In this document: in pieces, positions 15,226-22,388 of the stretch
Layout of the letters: the number at the start of each line of letters is the position of its first letter
Position numbering within the stretch: the stretch's first letter is position 1
Origin: Deltaproteobacteria bacterium
GTDB taxonomy: Bacteria; Myxococcota_A; UBA796; SXON01
Direction: 5' to 3'
Length of the DNA: 34,423 nt
Assembly: GCA_947486185.1 (NCBI GenBank)
Contig: CANKTH010000047.1
Location: 1 to 34,423 of the forward strand
Program-made: the position numbers and the translations under genes
Notes under the pieces: generated by a model
The model's database searches: none
Told to the model about the DNA's origin: nothing
The model's input: the letters and a program-made list of their open reading frames with translations, nothing else

Positions 15226-15247
15226 CCCGGCCGCCGCGCCGGGTTTT
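15226..15247 (+). terminator. Rho-independent terminator candidate
   Basis: CCCGGC (15226-15231), a six-base loop CGCCGC, GCCGGG (15238-15243) and then TTTT (15244-15247). The stem is six perfect G-C pairs directly followed by a T run, the classical layout, in DNA where T runs are rare. It sits 68 bases after the stop of the small membrane-protein gene and 29 bases before the next start, so it either ends the upstream transcript or attenuates the downstream gene. Confidence 0.65.
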
Positions 15248-15275
15248 GGCGCTTGCCCGTCCGTCGGAGGGTCCA

Positions 15276-16304
15276 ATGGCTGCGATCGCGGGTAACGACG
15301 ATCTTCACGCCTGGGTCCTCCGCGGTCTGGTCGAGGCCGGGTTTACAGATGCGACCCGGACGGGGGAGCTGTACACGCGGTCGGGGGCCTTCTCCGCCGA
15401 GCACCTGCTCGCCAACAACCGCGGCGTGGACGGCATTTCGGTCGGCCTCCTCGGCGGGGACAGCGGCGGGCAGGACGACGAATACAGTTTCGTGATCAAG
15501 ATCGTTCGCGGCCCCAGTGGCGCTACTGCGGCGATGAGGTCTACCGAGACCCTGCTCTTCAAGGAGTACGACGTCCGGCCGCCGGAGAGCCTCGGCGCGC
15601 GAATCGCCCAAGATATCCGTGCTCATTCCGAGGCCTTCAGCGAATGGCGTGCCCGCGGTGGCGTCGCATCGTACGCGGAGCGGAGCGGGGTGCCGGACGC
15701 GCGAGGTTCGCCATGTGCGGCGCCCTTCTCCAACTGGCTCGACCGGCGCTACAAGGCGGGCGAGTCGCTTGATGTCGGTGCCGATCATCAATGGTGGAAC
15801 GCTGCTTATGACCGGAAATCACTGGGTCGGCAGATCCAGAGCGGGAAAGGGGTCGAAGCGTATGTCCGGCACAAGCTTGATGCTCGCGACCGCCCGGAGC
15901 TGAAGGCCTATATCCAACGCGCGAAGCTGGCGGGCAACCTCATGATCGCGGTAGCGGTCTGCGACCTGCTCTTCGTATTCGGGATGGGCATCTACTCGAT
16001 CACCATCATCTGGGACGTGGGCCTCTCCGGCTGGCTCTCGGCGCGCTGGCCGGTGGCGATGAGCGCGATGTCGTTCCTGTTGGCGTTGATGTGGGGTTGG
16101 GCGGGCTGGGCGCTCAAAGGCACCGAGAGCCGCTCCTGGGTGATGCTCTACACGATCTTCGGGTTGATGCCGTGTTTTGGGCCCTGTTGCTTCGGCCACT
16201 TTCCCTTTGCCGCGTTCAGCCTCTGGGTGCTCTTCGACAAGCGCCAGAGGGAGGTCTTCGTCGAAGACGGAGGTCTACGGAGCGTCGTGGACGACTTCTT
16301 CTGA
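15276..16304 (+). CDS. Membrane protein with a soluble N-terminal domain and three C-terminal helices, unknown function
   Basis: A 342-residue protein from the ATG at 15276, chosen because GGAGG lies at 15266-15270; a TTG ten codons upstream is less likely. Residues 1 to about 210 look soluble: IAGNDDLHAWVLRGLVEAGF, a strand-rich EYSFVIKIVRGPSGATAAMR, and helices around ETLLFKEYDVRPPESLGARI, ending in a basic stretch (DHQWWNAAYDRKSLGRQIQS). Three hydrophobic segments follow: NLMIAVAVCDLLFVFGMGIY, VAMSAMSFLLALMWGWAGWA and LYTIFGLMPCFGPCCFGHFP. The last contains several Cys. The protein ends with an acidic tail. No family recognised. Confidence 0.75.
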   Translation: MAAIAGNDDLHAWVLRGLVEAGFTDATRTGELYTRSGAFSAEHLLANNRGVDGISVGLLGGDSGGQDDEYSFVIKIVRGPSGATAAMRSTETLLFKEYDVRPPESLGARIAQDIRAHSEAFSEWRARGGVASYAERSGVPDARGSPCAAPFSNWLDRRYKAGESLDVGADHQWWNAAYDRKSLGRQIQSGKGVEAYVRHKLDARDRPELKAYIQRAKLAGNLMIAVAVCDLLFVFGMGIYSITIIWDVGLSGWLSARWPVAMSAMSFLLALMWGWAGWALKGTESRSWVMLYTIFGLMPCFGPCCFGHFPFAAFSLWVLFDKRQREVFVEDGGLRSVVDDFF

Positions 16305-16399
16305 GCGCGCGGCGCAATACCGGATCGCGCTGTCGGAGCCGTGGGGGCGGGCTCAGGGCACCCCGGAGCGGGCCGCAGCGGGGCCAGGGCGGGACACGC

Positions 16400-16903
16400 T
16401 CAACCGAACTCGAGGCCACAGTCTGCGCACGCGCCGCCCACGAGCGCGCCGATGTGTCCGCAGGCGGGACAGTGCGGCTTGCCCGAACGTTCAGCGGCCT
16501 GGAGGCGTGCCACTGCCGCGGGATCGATACCCTCACGTTCCAGGTCGGCGGCCCACATCTTCTCCAGGAGCTCCTTCACCCGTGGCACGTCACGTCGCGC
16601 GACCCGGACCGCCGCCTTCGGCGCGCAACCGCCCCCCATCCCACATGCCTCGCCGCCCAGCAGCGCCGAAATGCCCGCCGCCTGACATTGGGCGACCAGC
16701 CTCCGCGCATCTGGAATGCTGGCCTCGACCGCCGTGACCAACGCGCTGTCGGCGAGGGCCGCAGCACCGGCGCGGGAGCCGGGGAGCACCACCTCAGCCT
16801 GCGCTGCCGGGACGTAGGGCGCCGGCACTCGCTCCGGCTCGGCTTCGGGGAGAGGCTCGGGCGCCGGCTCGGAGCGGCGTCGAAAGAAGTCGAAGATGCT
16901 CAT
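16400..16903 (-). CDS. DUF2007-like protein with C-terminal zinc ribbon
   Basis: A 167-residue protein. It begins MSIFDFFRRRSEP, then a Glu/Pro/Ala-rich linker. Residues about 55-125 (ALADSALVTAVEASIPDARR, LVAQCQAAGISALLGGEACG, VRVARRDVPRVKELLEKM) follow the beta-alpha-beta pattern of DUF2007-type putative signal-transducing domains, with a Cys-containing insertion. The last 23 residues hold a zinc ribbon: CPACG at 145-149 and CADCG at 159-163. The start overlaps the TetR stop (ATGA at 16900-16903), so it is the last gene of the DUF4336-TetR operon. It may bind a partner protein or nucleic acid through the ribbon; the actual role is unknown. Confidence 0.75.
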   Translation of the reverse strand: MSIFDFFRRRSEPAPEPLPEAEPERVPAPYVPAAQAEVVLPGSRAGAAALADSALVTAVEASIPDARRLVAQCQAAGISALLGGEACGMGGGCAPKAAVRVARRDVPRVKELLEKMWAADLEREGIDPAAVARLQAAERSGKPHCPACGHIGALVGGACADCGLEFG

Positions 16904-17565
16904 GGTATGAGTCTATCCGGTAACGCGGAACCTGGCCCCGACGCAGGGTTCGTCGCGCCGCGGGTGAGCACGCCGACCGCCTCGTCCACGAGCTGTTCCA
17001 CGGGGAACAGGGTCGCCCCACCGGCCAGCTTCAGGCTCGAAACGACCGAGAGGAGCCCATGCGCCGAGCTCCACGTGATGTTGGCGAGGCGGCGCGGCTC
17101 GACCTCGGGATGCAGGCGTGGGTCGGTCCGGAGCTTCTGCTCCAGGCGAAGGTTGACCCGCGCAGAGTTGGGGTAGACCCGGGTGATCAAGACCTCCTGG
17201 GGGGCGCCGATCACGTTGGACCAGAGGTAGAGCACCCTCCACGTCTCCAGGTCGTCGCGGTACCTGTGGACAATCGCCCGGTAGAAGCTGCCAAGCGCGG
17301 AGAGCCCGTCCGCAGCCGCGTCGATCGCCGCGATGAGCGCCTCTGCTTCCGCCTCCAGCATGGTCGCGAGCAGTTCCCCCATCAGCTCCTCTTTCGATGA
17401 GAAGTAATAGAAGAAGCTGGCTTTACTCATTCCGGCCTCGGCAGCGACAGCGCCGGTCGTGAAGGCCGCGGGACCGTGGTCACGCACCAGCCGACGCGCC
17501 ACTGCAACGAGCTCAGCCCTCTGCTGGTCTCGGCGTCGCTGTTGGCGATCCGACGGCGATTTCAC
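16900..17565 (-). CDS. TetR/AcrR-family transcriptional regulator
   Basis: A 221-residue repressor-type protein. The GTG at 17565 is chosen as start because it forms a GTGA overlap with the stop of the upstream gene (17562-17565); the open frame runs further back inside that gene. The DNA-binding domain is typical: basic RQQRRRDQQRAELVAVARRL, FTTGAVAAEAGMSKASFFYY and FSSKEELMGELL, the helix-turn-helix and its flanks. The C-terminal helical ligand domain (SFYRAIVHRYRDDLETWRVL and onward) would bind an unknown effector. It probably controls its own operon through the paired palindromes at 18256-18287. Confidence 0.92.
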   Translation of the reverse strand: MKSPSDRQQRRRDQQRAELVAVARRLVRDHGPAAFTTGAVAAEAGMSKASFFYYFSSKEELMGELLATMLEAEAEALIAAIDAAADGLSALGSFYRAIVHRYRDDLETWRVLYLWSNVIGAPQEVLITRVYPNSARVNLRLEQKLRTDPRLHPEVEPRRLANITWSSAHGLLSVVSSLKLAGGATLFPVEQLVDEAVGVLTRGATNPASGPGSALPDRLIP

Positions 17566-18230
17566 GACCACGCGCCGCGGAGCGCGGCTTTGCCCCCGTG
17601 TTCCAGCACCTGACCATGGCACGGGATGATCCTGTCAAAATCCCAAGCGAACGCCTCTTCGAGCTCGCGGCGGAGCAGAGCGGCGTCCGAGACAAACGCT
17701 CGGGTCACGGGCGTGGTGCCCATGCGCCCCCATGCGCCGACGAGCCGGAGGTAGCTCCGAGTGAGCCAGGAGTCGCTCTCCAAGAAGTGGAAGGCGAGAT
17801 CGGTGATCAACAGGGTCCGCGTGGGGGCGTGCAGGAAAACCGACTCCCCGAGGCGCGGCAGTGTCCCTCGAAGGAGGCGCCCCTCGACCTCCGCTCCCCA
17901 TGCTGGCCGGTCGGTGCCCAACGTGAGGGGCAACCGGAGGTCCTTCCGTTTGGCGGCGAGCCCAGGCGCAGCCCACACCTCGGCGTCAGGGTATCGGAGC
18001 ATCCAGTCTCCGAGGCTCAGGTGGTGCATGAGGTTGGGCGCGACGAGGAACCTCACCCGGCCAATCGTATCCACCTGCTCCTTGAGCGCGTCGGTGAGCG
18101 GAACCGGGGAGTGCACCCAGAGTCCTCCGCCTTTGAGCTCAATGATGGTGCATCGACCGTTGAGCGCCAAGCCCATGATGGCGGAGTTGTGGTCGATGAC
18201 ATGCAGGCCTGGGGCGAGGGTACGAAGCAT
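17562..18230 (-). CDS. DUF4336 (metallo-beta-lactamase-like fold) protein
   Basis: A 222-residue protein with the DUF4336 signatures in order: MLRTLAPGLHVIDHN, IIELKGGGLWVHSPVPLTDA, GRVRFLVAPNLMHHLSLGDW, YPDAEVWAAPGLAAKRKDLR, ESVFLHAPTRTLLITDLAFH and the late FDRIIPCHGQVLE. The layout mirrors metallo-beta-lactamase folds, with His in 'N.MHHL', Asp in 'TDLAFH' and His in 'PCHG' as likely metal ligands, but the classical HxHxDH is absent. Substrate is unknown. It is first in a leftward operon with TetR and a zinc-ribbon protein, all overlapping by four bases or fewer, with operator-like palindromes 26-57 bases upstream of its start. Confidence 0.88.
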   Translation of the reverse strand: MLRTLAPGLHVIDHNSAIMGLALNGRCTIIELKGGGLWVHSPVPLTDALKEQVDTIGRVRFLVAPNLMHHLSLGDWMLRYPDAEVWAAPGLAAKRKDLRLPLTLGTDRPAWGAEVEGRLLRGTLPRLGESVFLHAPTRTLLITDLAFHFLESDSWLTRSYLRLVGAWGRMGTTPVTRAFVSDAALLRRELEEAFAWDFDRIIPCHGQVLEHGGKAALRGAWS

Positions 18231-18255
18231 GAGGTCTCCCGTGAGGGTACGGTTC

Positions 18256-18287
18256 TAACCGACGGTCAGATTTCTGTCCATCGGTCA
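18256..18287. promoter_or_regulatory. Probable TetR operator: two 13-base palindromes
   Basis: TAACCGACGGTCA (18256-18268) is a near-perfect palindrome around ACCG-A-CGGT, with five of six base pairs symmetric. TGTCCATCGGTCA (18275-18287) is a weaker copy with four of six symmetric. Their centres are 19 bases apart, and CGGTCA recurs in both in the same orientation. The form resembles TGACCGnCGGTCA-type sites of TetR proteins. The pair lies just upstream of the DUF4336-TetR operon, where autoregulation is expected, and could also influence the divergent gene at 18444. Confidence 0.6.
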
Positions 18288-18443
18288 AGTAGTGTGGAGT
18301 CCGCGCACTCCCACCAGCGGTGGCCGGCCCCGCGGCGCGCCCGCGTTTGCAGCTTGCGCAGGGTGCCGGGACGTTTCGGGGCCCCGATGGGTTATGGGTA
18401 CGTCGCGCCGGAGCCGTGAAGGACCGGCCGACGAAGGAGCTCC

Positions 18444-18962
18444 ATGTCTCGCTGGTTGCCGATTTTGTGTTGCGCCCTCCTCATCACTACGCAGAGCGCC
18501 GTCGCGGCGACGGTTGGGCAGGTGGTGCCGCAAGTCACCATCCGCGATGCCAACGACAATCCGGCGAGCCTGCCTGACTATGGAAAAAAGGTCATTGCCC
18601 TGTTCATCAGCGATCCCGATGCTGCTGACATCAACGATCCCTTTGCGGACAAGCTCAAGCAAGCCAACCTGGACCTGAGCGTCTACCGTGGGATCGGCGT
18701 CGCGAATCTGCCCGACACCTACCTGCCGAATTCCGTGATCCGGGCGATGGTGAGAAAGAAGATCGAGAAGTACGATGCGACGATCCTCACCGACGTCGAC
18801 TCTACCCTGGCCAAGGCGTGGGGCCTGGGGGATCTCAATGGCTCGGGCGCGGTGGTCGTGCTCGACAAGAAGGGGGTGGTGCGCTTTCAGAAGAAGGGCG
18901 CCATGACGGCCGCGGAGATCGAGTCCACCCACCAGCTGGTGCTCAAGCTCATGGCGGAGTGA
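18444..18962 (+). CDS. YtfJ-like periplasmic thioredoxin-fold protein
   Basis: A 172-residue exported protein. Residues 1-22 are a signal peptide (MSRWLPILCCALLI...AVAA). AAGGAG sits four bases before the ATG. The mature part begins VGQVVPQVTIRDANDNPASL, as in the Redoxin/TlpA superfamily. The C-terminal half, ATILTDVDSTLAKAWGLGD, SGAVVVLDKKGVVRFQKKGA and MTAAEIESTHQLVLKL, matches the pattern of YtfJ proteins. There is no CxxC in the mature chain, so it is not a standard disulfide exchanger. The role of YtfJ proteins is not established. The next gene begins three bases after its stop, so the two are probably co-transcribed. Confidence 0.8.
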   Translation: MSRWLPILCCALLITTQSAVAATVGQVVPQVTIRDANDNPASLPDYGKKVIALFISDPDAADINDPFADKLKQANLDLSVYRGIGVANLPDTYLPNSVIRAMVRKKIEKYDATILTDVDSTLAKAWGLGDLNGSGAVVVLDKKGVVRFQKKGAMTAAEIESTHQLVLKLMAE

Positions 18963-18965
18963 GCG

Positions 18966-19829
18966 ATGTGGCTCTGGCTCCTGGCTTGTGGGACGGAGGC
19001 TCCGAAATCCGCACCGATCCCCGATCCGGGCTGCTGGGACGATCTCGCGCTCGGGGACGTCGCGGTCGTGTCGACAGGCTTCATGGATGGGACGGAGGGG
19101 CTGACCTTCAGCGATGGCCGCCTCTACGTGGGTACCGACACCGAGGTGTTTGAGCTCCTCCCGGACGGTACGCCCCGGCTTGTGTGGGAGAACGACCACG
19201 TTCTGGGGCTGGCGGCGGATGGCGCCGCGCTGCTGGTCGCGGATCAGGGCGAGTTCAGCATGGGCGGCGACGCGGACGGAGAGATCTGGGCACTCAGCCC
19301 CGATGGCCAGGCGAACTTGCGGTCCGATGGCTGGTCGAACCCTAACTTTCTGCTCGTCACACCGTGGGGCACCGTCCTGATGGCCGACGACACCGAGGAT
19401 GTCGTGGTCGAGCTTCAGGCCGACGGCACGCACAGCGTCTGGTTGGAGGTGCCGAGCCCCAACGGCATGGTGCTCTCGCCCGACGCGGGCACCCTTTATG
19501 TGGCTTCCACCTTCGTTCCGGACGCGAGCGTGTGGTCGGTGGCGGTGTCGGACGGCGTTGCTGGACCCGCGACGCTGGTCGGAACCACAACCGCGGGCGG
19601 AGCCAACGACGGAGTGGCGATCGGACCCGACGCCGCGCTGTGGGTTGCCGCGAATCTCGCGGGCGAGCTCTGGCGATTCACGGCGGAGACCGCGGAATTG
19701 CGGGTTTCGGGGCTGAATAGTCCGGCGAGTATTCAATTCGGCGTCGCGCCGGAGTTTGACCCCTGCTCGATTTATAGTAGCTCGCTTTTCGGTGAGGACG
19801 TGGTGCGCGTGGTGGCCGGGCCGGATTGA
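18966..19829 (+). CDS. SMP-30/gluconolactonase-like beta-propeller lipoprotein
   Basis: A 287-residue protein beginning MWLWLLACGTE: lipobox LLAC with Cys8 and no basic residue before it; the start lies only three bases after the previous stop and no earlier start exists. Propeller-like units follow: GTEGLTFSDGRLYVGTDTEV, DHVLGLAADGAALLVADQGE, NPNFLLVTPWGTVLMADDTE, PNGMVLSPDAGTLYVASTFV, NDGVAIGPDAALWVAANLAG. The 'PNG..lspDg.tLYva' and 'DGvaig.dG.lWVa' motifs are those of SMP-30/gluconolactonase/LRE-type proteins, some of which are Ca2+-dependent lactonases. The enzymatic role here is unproved. Confidence 0.85.
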   Translation: MWLWLLACGTEAPKSAPIPDPGCWDDLALGDVAVVSTGFMDGTEGLTFSDGRLYVGTDTEVFELLPDGTPRLVWENDHVLGLAADGAALLVADQGEFSMGGDADGEIWALSPDGQANLRSDGWSNPNFLLVTPWGTVLMADDTEDVVVELQADGTHSVWLEVPSPNGMVLSPDAGTLYVASTFVPDASVWSVAVSDGVAGPATLVGTTTAGGANDGVAIGPDAALWVAANLAGELWRFTAETAELRVSGLNSPASIQFGVAPEFDPCSIYSSSLFGEDVVRVVAGPD

Positions 19830-19868
19830 GGAGGCGAAGCGGCGGATCAGCGGGTTAGACGCCCGGCC

Positions 19869-22235
19869 GTGCCTGTACGAATCCTCGATGAGTCGCTGAT
19901 CAACAAGATCGCTGCCGGCGAGGTGGTGGAGCGCCCGGCGTCCGTGGTCAAGGAGCTGGTGGAGAACGCGGTGGACGCCGGCGCTACCCAGCTGACGATC
20001 TACCTGCGCGCGGGAGGACGGAACCTCGTGCGGGTGGTGGACAATGGCATCGGCATGAACCGCGTCGACGCGATGATGTGCCTGGAGCGCCACGCCACGT
20101 CGAAGATCAAGACGGAGGCCGATCTTTTTGCGGTCAACACGCTCGGTTTTCGCGGTGAGGCGATCCCCTCCATCGCCTCGGTGAGTCGGTTCACCCTGCT
20201 GACTCGGCCGGCCGACCTCGAGGTCGGCACCCGGATTCACCTTGAGGGCGGGAAGTTGATCTCGGTTGACCCCGCCGGGGCACCGGCGGGAACGGATATC
20301 TCCGCCGAATCGCTCTTTTTCAACGTGCCGGCGCGCCGCAAGTTCCTTCGCGCGGTGGACACCGAGCTTGGCCACTGCACCGAGGCGATCAGCCGTGAGG
20401 CGATGAACCGCCCGGAGATCGACGTTGAGGTCCTCCACGACGATCGTGTGCTGTTGCGTTGTACGCCCGTAAAGAGCCGGCGAGAGCGCGCAGCGGCGCT
20501 CCTGGGTGAGCACGGGCGCGCTCTCGTGCCGATTCAGTTCACCCGGGGGTCGCTGACCGTGGACGCGCTGGTTTCGCCCGTCGGCATCCACCGGAGCTCG
20601 ATGACGGGGGCGTCGTGGCTGTACGTCAACGGCCGGTATGTCCGGGATTCTCTGCTTCGCCGGGCGGTGACGCAGGCCTATGCGGGAATCGTACCGAAGG
20701 ACCGTTACCCCGTGGTGGTCTTGAGTCTTCAGATCCCGGCATCTGAGGTGGATGTCAACGCGCACCCAGCGAAGGTCGAAGTTCGGTTTGCGCATGCTTT
20801 TGAGTTGGCGGCCGCCGTGACCGCGGGGCTTCGGCAGGGACTGATCGACAACGGGGTGCATCGGCCGGTGGCCGACGAGGCGCGGTATCGACCCGCCGAG
20901 CCAGCGTACGAACAACAGCGCCTGCTGGCGGCGGAGGCCGAGACGGAGTCGCTGGAGGTGGGCACGCGCCCCCCCCAGCGCGGCGACCCCCCCCCCGTCG
21001 GCGACGGCCAACCGAGCGACGGAGGGCCGCCCCATGCGGGAGCATCCCTCGGGTCGCCCGGGGTGCCAAGCGCTGGCCCGGGCACCCTCGGCGAAAAGCG
21101 GCATGAAGCGGGTCGCTCGGGTGATTCGCGCGCTACGGCGGTAAGGGAGGAACGAGATCCGGCGCCGGCGCCGGCGCCGTACCTCCGCACCCCCAACGCG
21201 CAGCGTGCTCCGGCTGGGTCGGAGGAGCTCACGCGTTCGTACGATAGCGGGCGGGCGCCGGTCACGCGGGGGCCCGAATCTTCGCCCGTCCGGGTACCCG
21301 ACCCGGAGCCGTGGGTGAAGGGGCTGGAGCCACGGAGGTCCCCGACCCAGCGCGGGGCAGGGGAGGCGCCCTCGGGCGCGACGAGCGGGGGGCTTGAGCG
21401 CGCGAGATCGGACACTACCGGTGAGGCGGACGCCGGTGGGGCCCGGGCTCGGGTGGAGCCAACCGAGCGAGGGCTCTCCGGTCGATCCGCCGACCCCTCC
21501 GACCATGGACGGCCGAGCCCGGCCGCTCCCACGCAGCCGCAGTTTCAGCAGCCCGAGGCCCAGTCTGGACCGCCCCGCGCCGCGCGCCGGCCAGCGCTGG
21601 CCCAGCAACACCTCATGAGCGGACCGCCTGTGGGGCGCCCGCTGCTCCCGGTGCGCCGGTTCGTGGACCTGCGCCTGATCGGCCAGCTCGCCGCGACCTA
21701 CCTGCTGTGTGAGGGCGGCTCGAGCCTGGTCCTCATCGACCAGCACGCCGCGCACGAGCGCGTGATGCTGGAGCGGTTGCTCCGGGACCCTGGCGCGGCG
21801 CTTGGGCCGGCGCAACGCTTCTTGACGCCGCTCCTGGTCGAGCTCCCGGCGGGGCTCGCCCGGCTCCTCGCAGCCCACCTCGATCAGCTCTCGACCCGTG
21901 GGCTGGAGCTCACCCACCTCGGGGGAGGCACGGTTGGCGTCACAGCGCTCCCGGCCCCGCTCAAGAACGTCGACCTTCCAACGCTCCTTGCCGACCTCGC
22001 AGAGGATCTGGCCGCCGGAGGCAGCGGGGTGGTCGCCGAAAAGCTCACGGAGCGTACGCTCGCGACCATGGCCTGTCACGGCGCCGTGCGGGCGGGGCAG
22101 GTGCTGACGGTCAACGAGATGCTCGCGTTGCTTCAGCAGCTTGATGGCGTCGACTTCGGAGTCTGTGCTCACGGTAGGCCCGTTGCCGTCGTGATGAACG
22201 GGTCGGAGATTGAGCGTCGATTTCACCGGACCTGA
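19869..22235 (+). CDS. mutL: DNA mismatch repair protein MutL (endonuclease type)
   Basis: A 788-residue protein starting at GTG. The GHKL ATPase domain (1 to about 330) has IAAGEVVERPASVVKELVEN, VVDNGIGMNR, HATSKI, GFRGEAIPSI and 'ADGTDI'-equivalent APAGTDI. Residues about 340-590 form an unusually long Pro/Gly/Arg-rich disordered linker. The C-terminal domain carries the latent endonuclease motif DQHA-x2-E-x4-E (from Asp624: DQHAAHERVMLE), then ACHGAV, CAHGRP (usual form CPHGRP, so Pro to Ala) and a final FHR matching FxR. It should therefore nick DNA like MutL of bacteria lacking MutH. Runs of C8 (20969-20976) and C10 (20987-20996) lie in the linker. miaA follows, as in several proteobacteria. 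Confidence 0.97.
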   Translation: MPVRILDESLINKIAAGEVVERPASVVKELVENAVDAGATQLTIYLRAGGRNLVRVVDNGIGMNRVDAMMCLERHATSKIKTEADLFAVNTLGFRGEAIPSIASVSRFTLLTRPADLEVGTRIHLEGGKLISVDPAGAPAGTDISAESLFFNVPARRKFLRAVDTELGHCTEAISREAMNRPEIDVEVLHDDRVLLRCTPVKSRRERAAALLGEHGRALVPIQFTRGSLTVDALVSPVGIHRSSMTGASWLYVNGRYVRDSLLRRAVTQAYAGIVPKDRYPVVVLSLQIPASEVDVNAHPAKVEVRFAHAFELAAAVTAGLRQGLIDNGVHRPVADEARYRPAEPAYEQQRLLAAEAETESLEVGTRPPQRGDPPPVGDGQPSDGGPPHAGASLGSPGVPSAGPGTLGEKRHEAGRSGDSRATAVREERDPAPAPAPYLRTPNAQRAPAGSEELTRSYDSGRAPVTRGPESSPVRVPDPEPWVKGLEPRRSPTQRGAGEAPSGATSGGLERARSDTTGEADAGGARARVEPTERGLSGRSADPSDHGRPSPAAPTQPQFQQPEAQSGPPRAARRPALAQQHLMSGPPVGRPLLPVRRFVDLRLIGQLAATYLLCEGGSSLVLIDQHAAHERVMLERLLRDPGAALGPAQRFLTPLLVELPAGLARLLAAHLDQLSTRGLELTHLGGGTVGVTALPAPLKNVDLPTLLADLAEDLAAGGSGVVAEKLTERTLATMACHGAVRAGQVLTVNEMLALLQQLDGVDFGVCAHGRPVAVVMNGSEIERRFHRT

Positions 22236-22295
22236 AGCCGGCCCTTGCCAACGTGGCGTGCGGCGGGTTCTACTGTTGCCCAACAGGAGGCCCAA

Positions 22296-22346
22296 ATGGC
22301 CAAAGCAAAACCGATCCCGGCCCACAAGCACCCGCCTGCCAAGTAG
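22296..22346 (+). CDS. Candidate micro-ORF, 16 residues, Lys/His/Pro-rich
   Basis: Between mutL and miaA, AGGAGG at 22285-22290 lies five bases before an ATG that opens the peptide MAKAKPIPAHKHPPAK and stops at TAG 22344-22346. This is a full consensus Shine-Dalgarno sequence at good spacing, stronger than those of most genes in the window. The codons end mostly in G, C or A, and the peptide is basic (four Lys, two His) with four Pro. It might be a leader peptide for miaA, a small basic protein, or chance. A weak TTGCCA at 22245-22250 could be part of a promoter. Confidence 0.4.
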   Translation: MAKAKPIPAHKHPPAK

Positions 22347-22388
22347 GGGCCGCGGCGCGCTTCGGTCTCGTTCACGCCGGAGCAGTAC

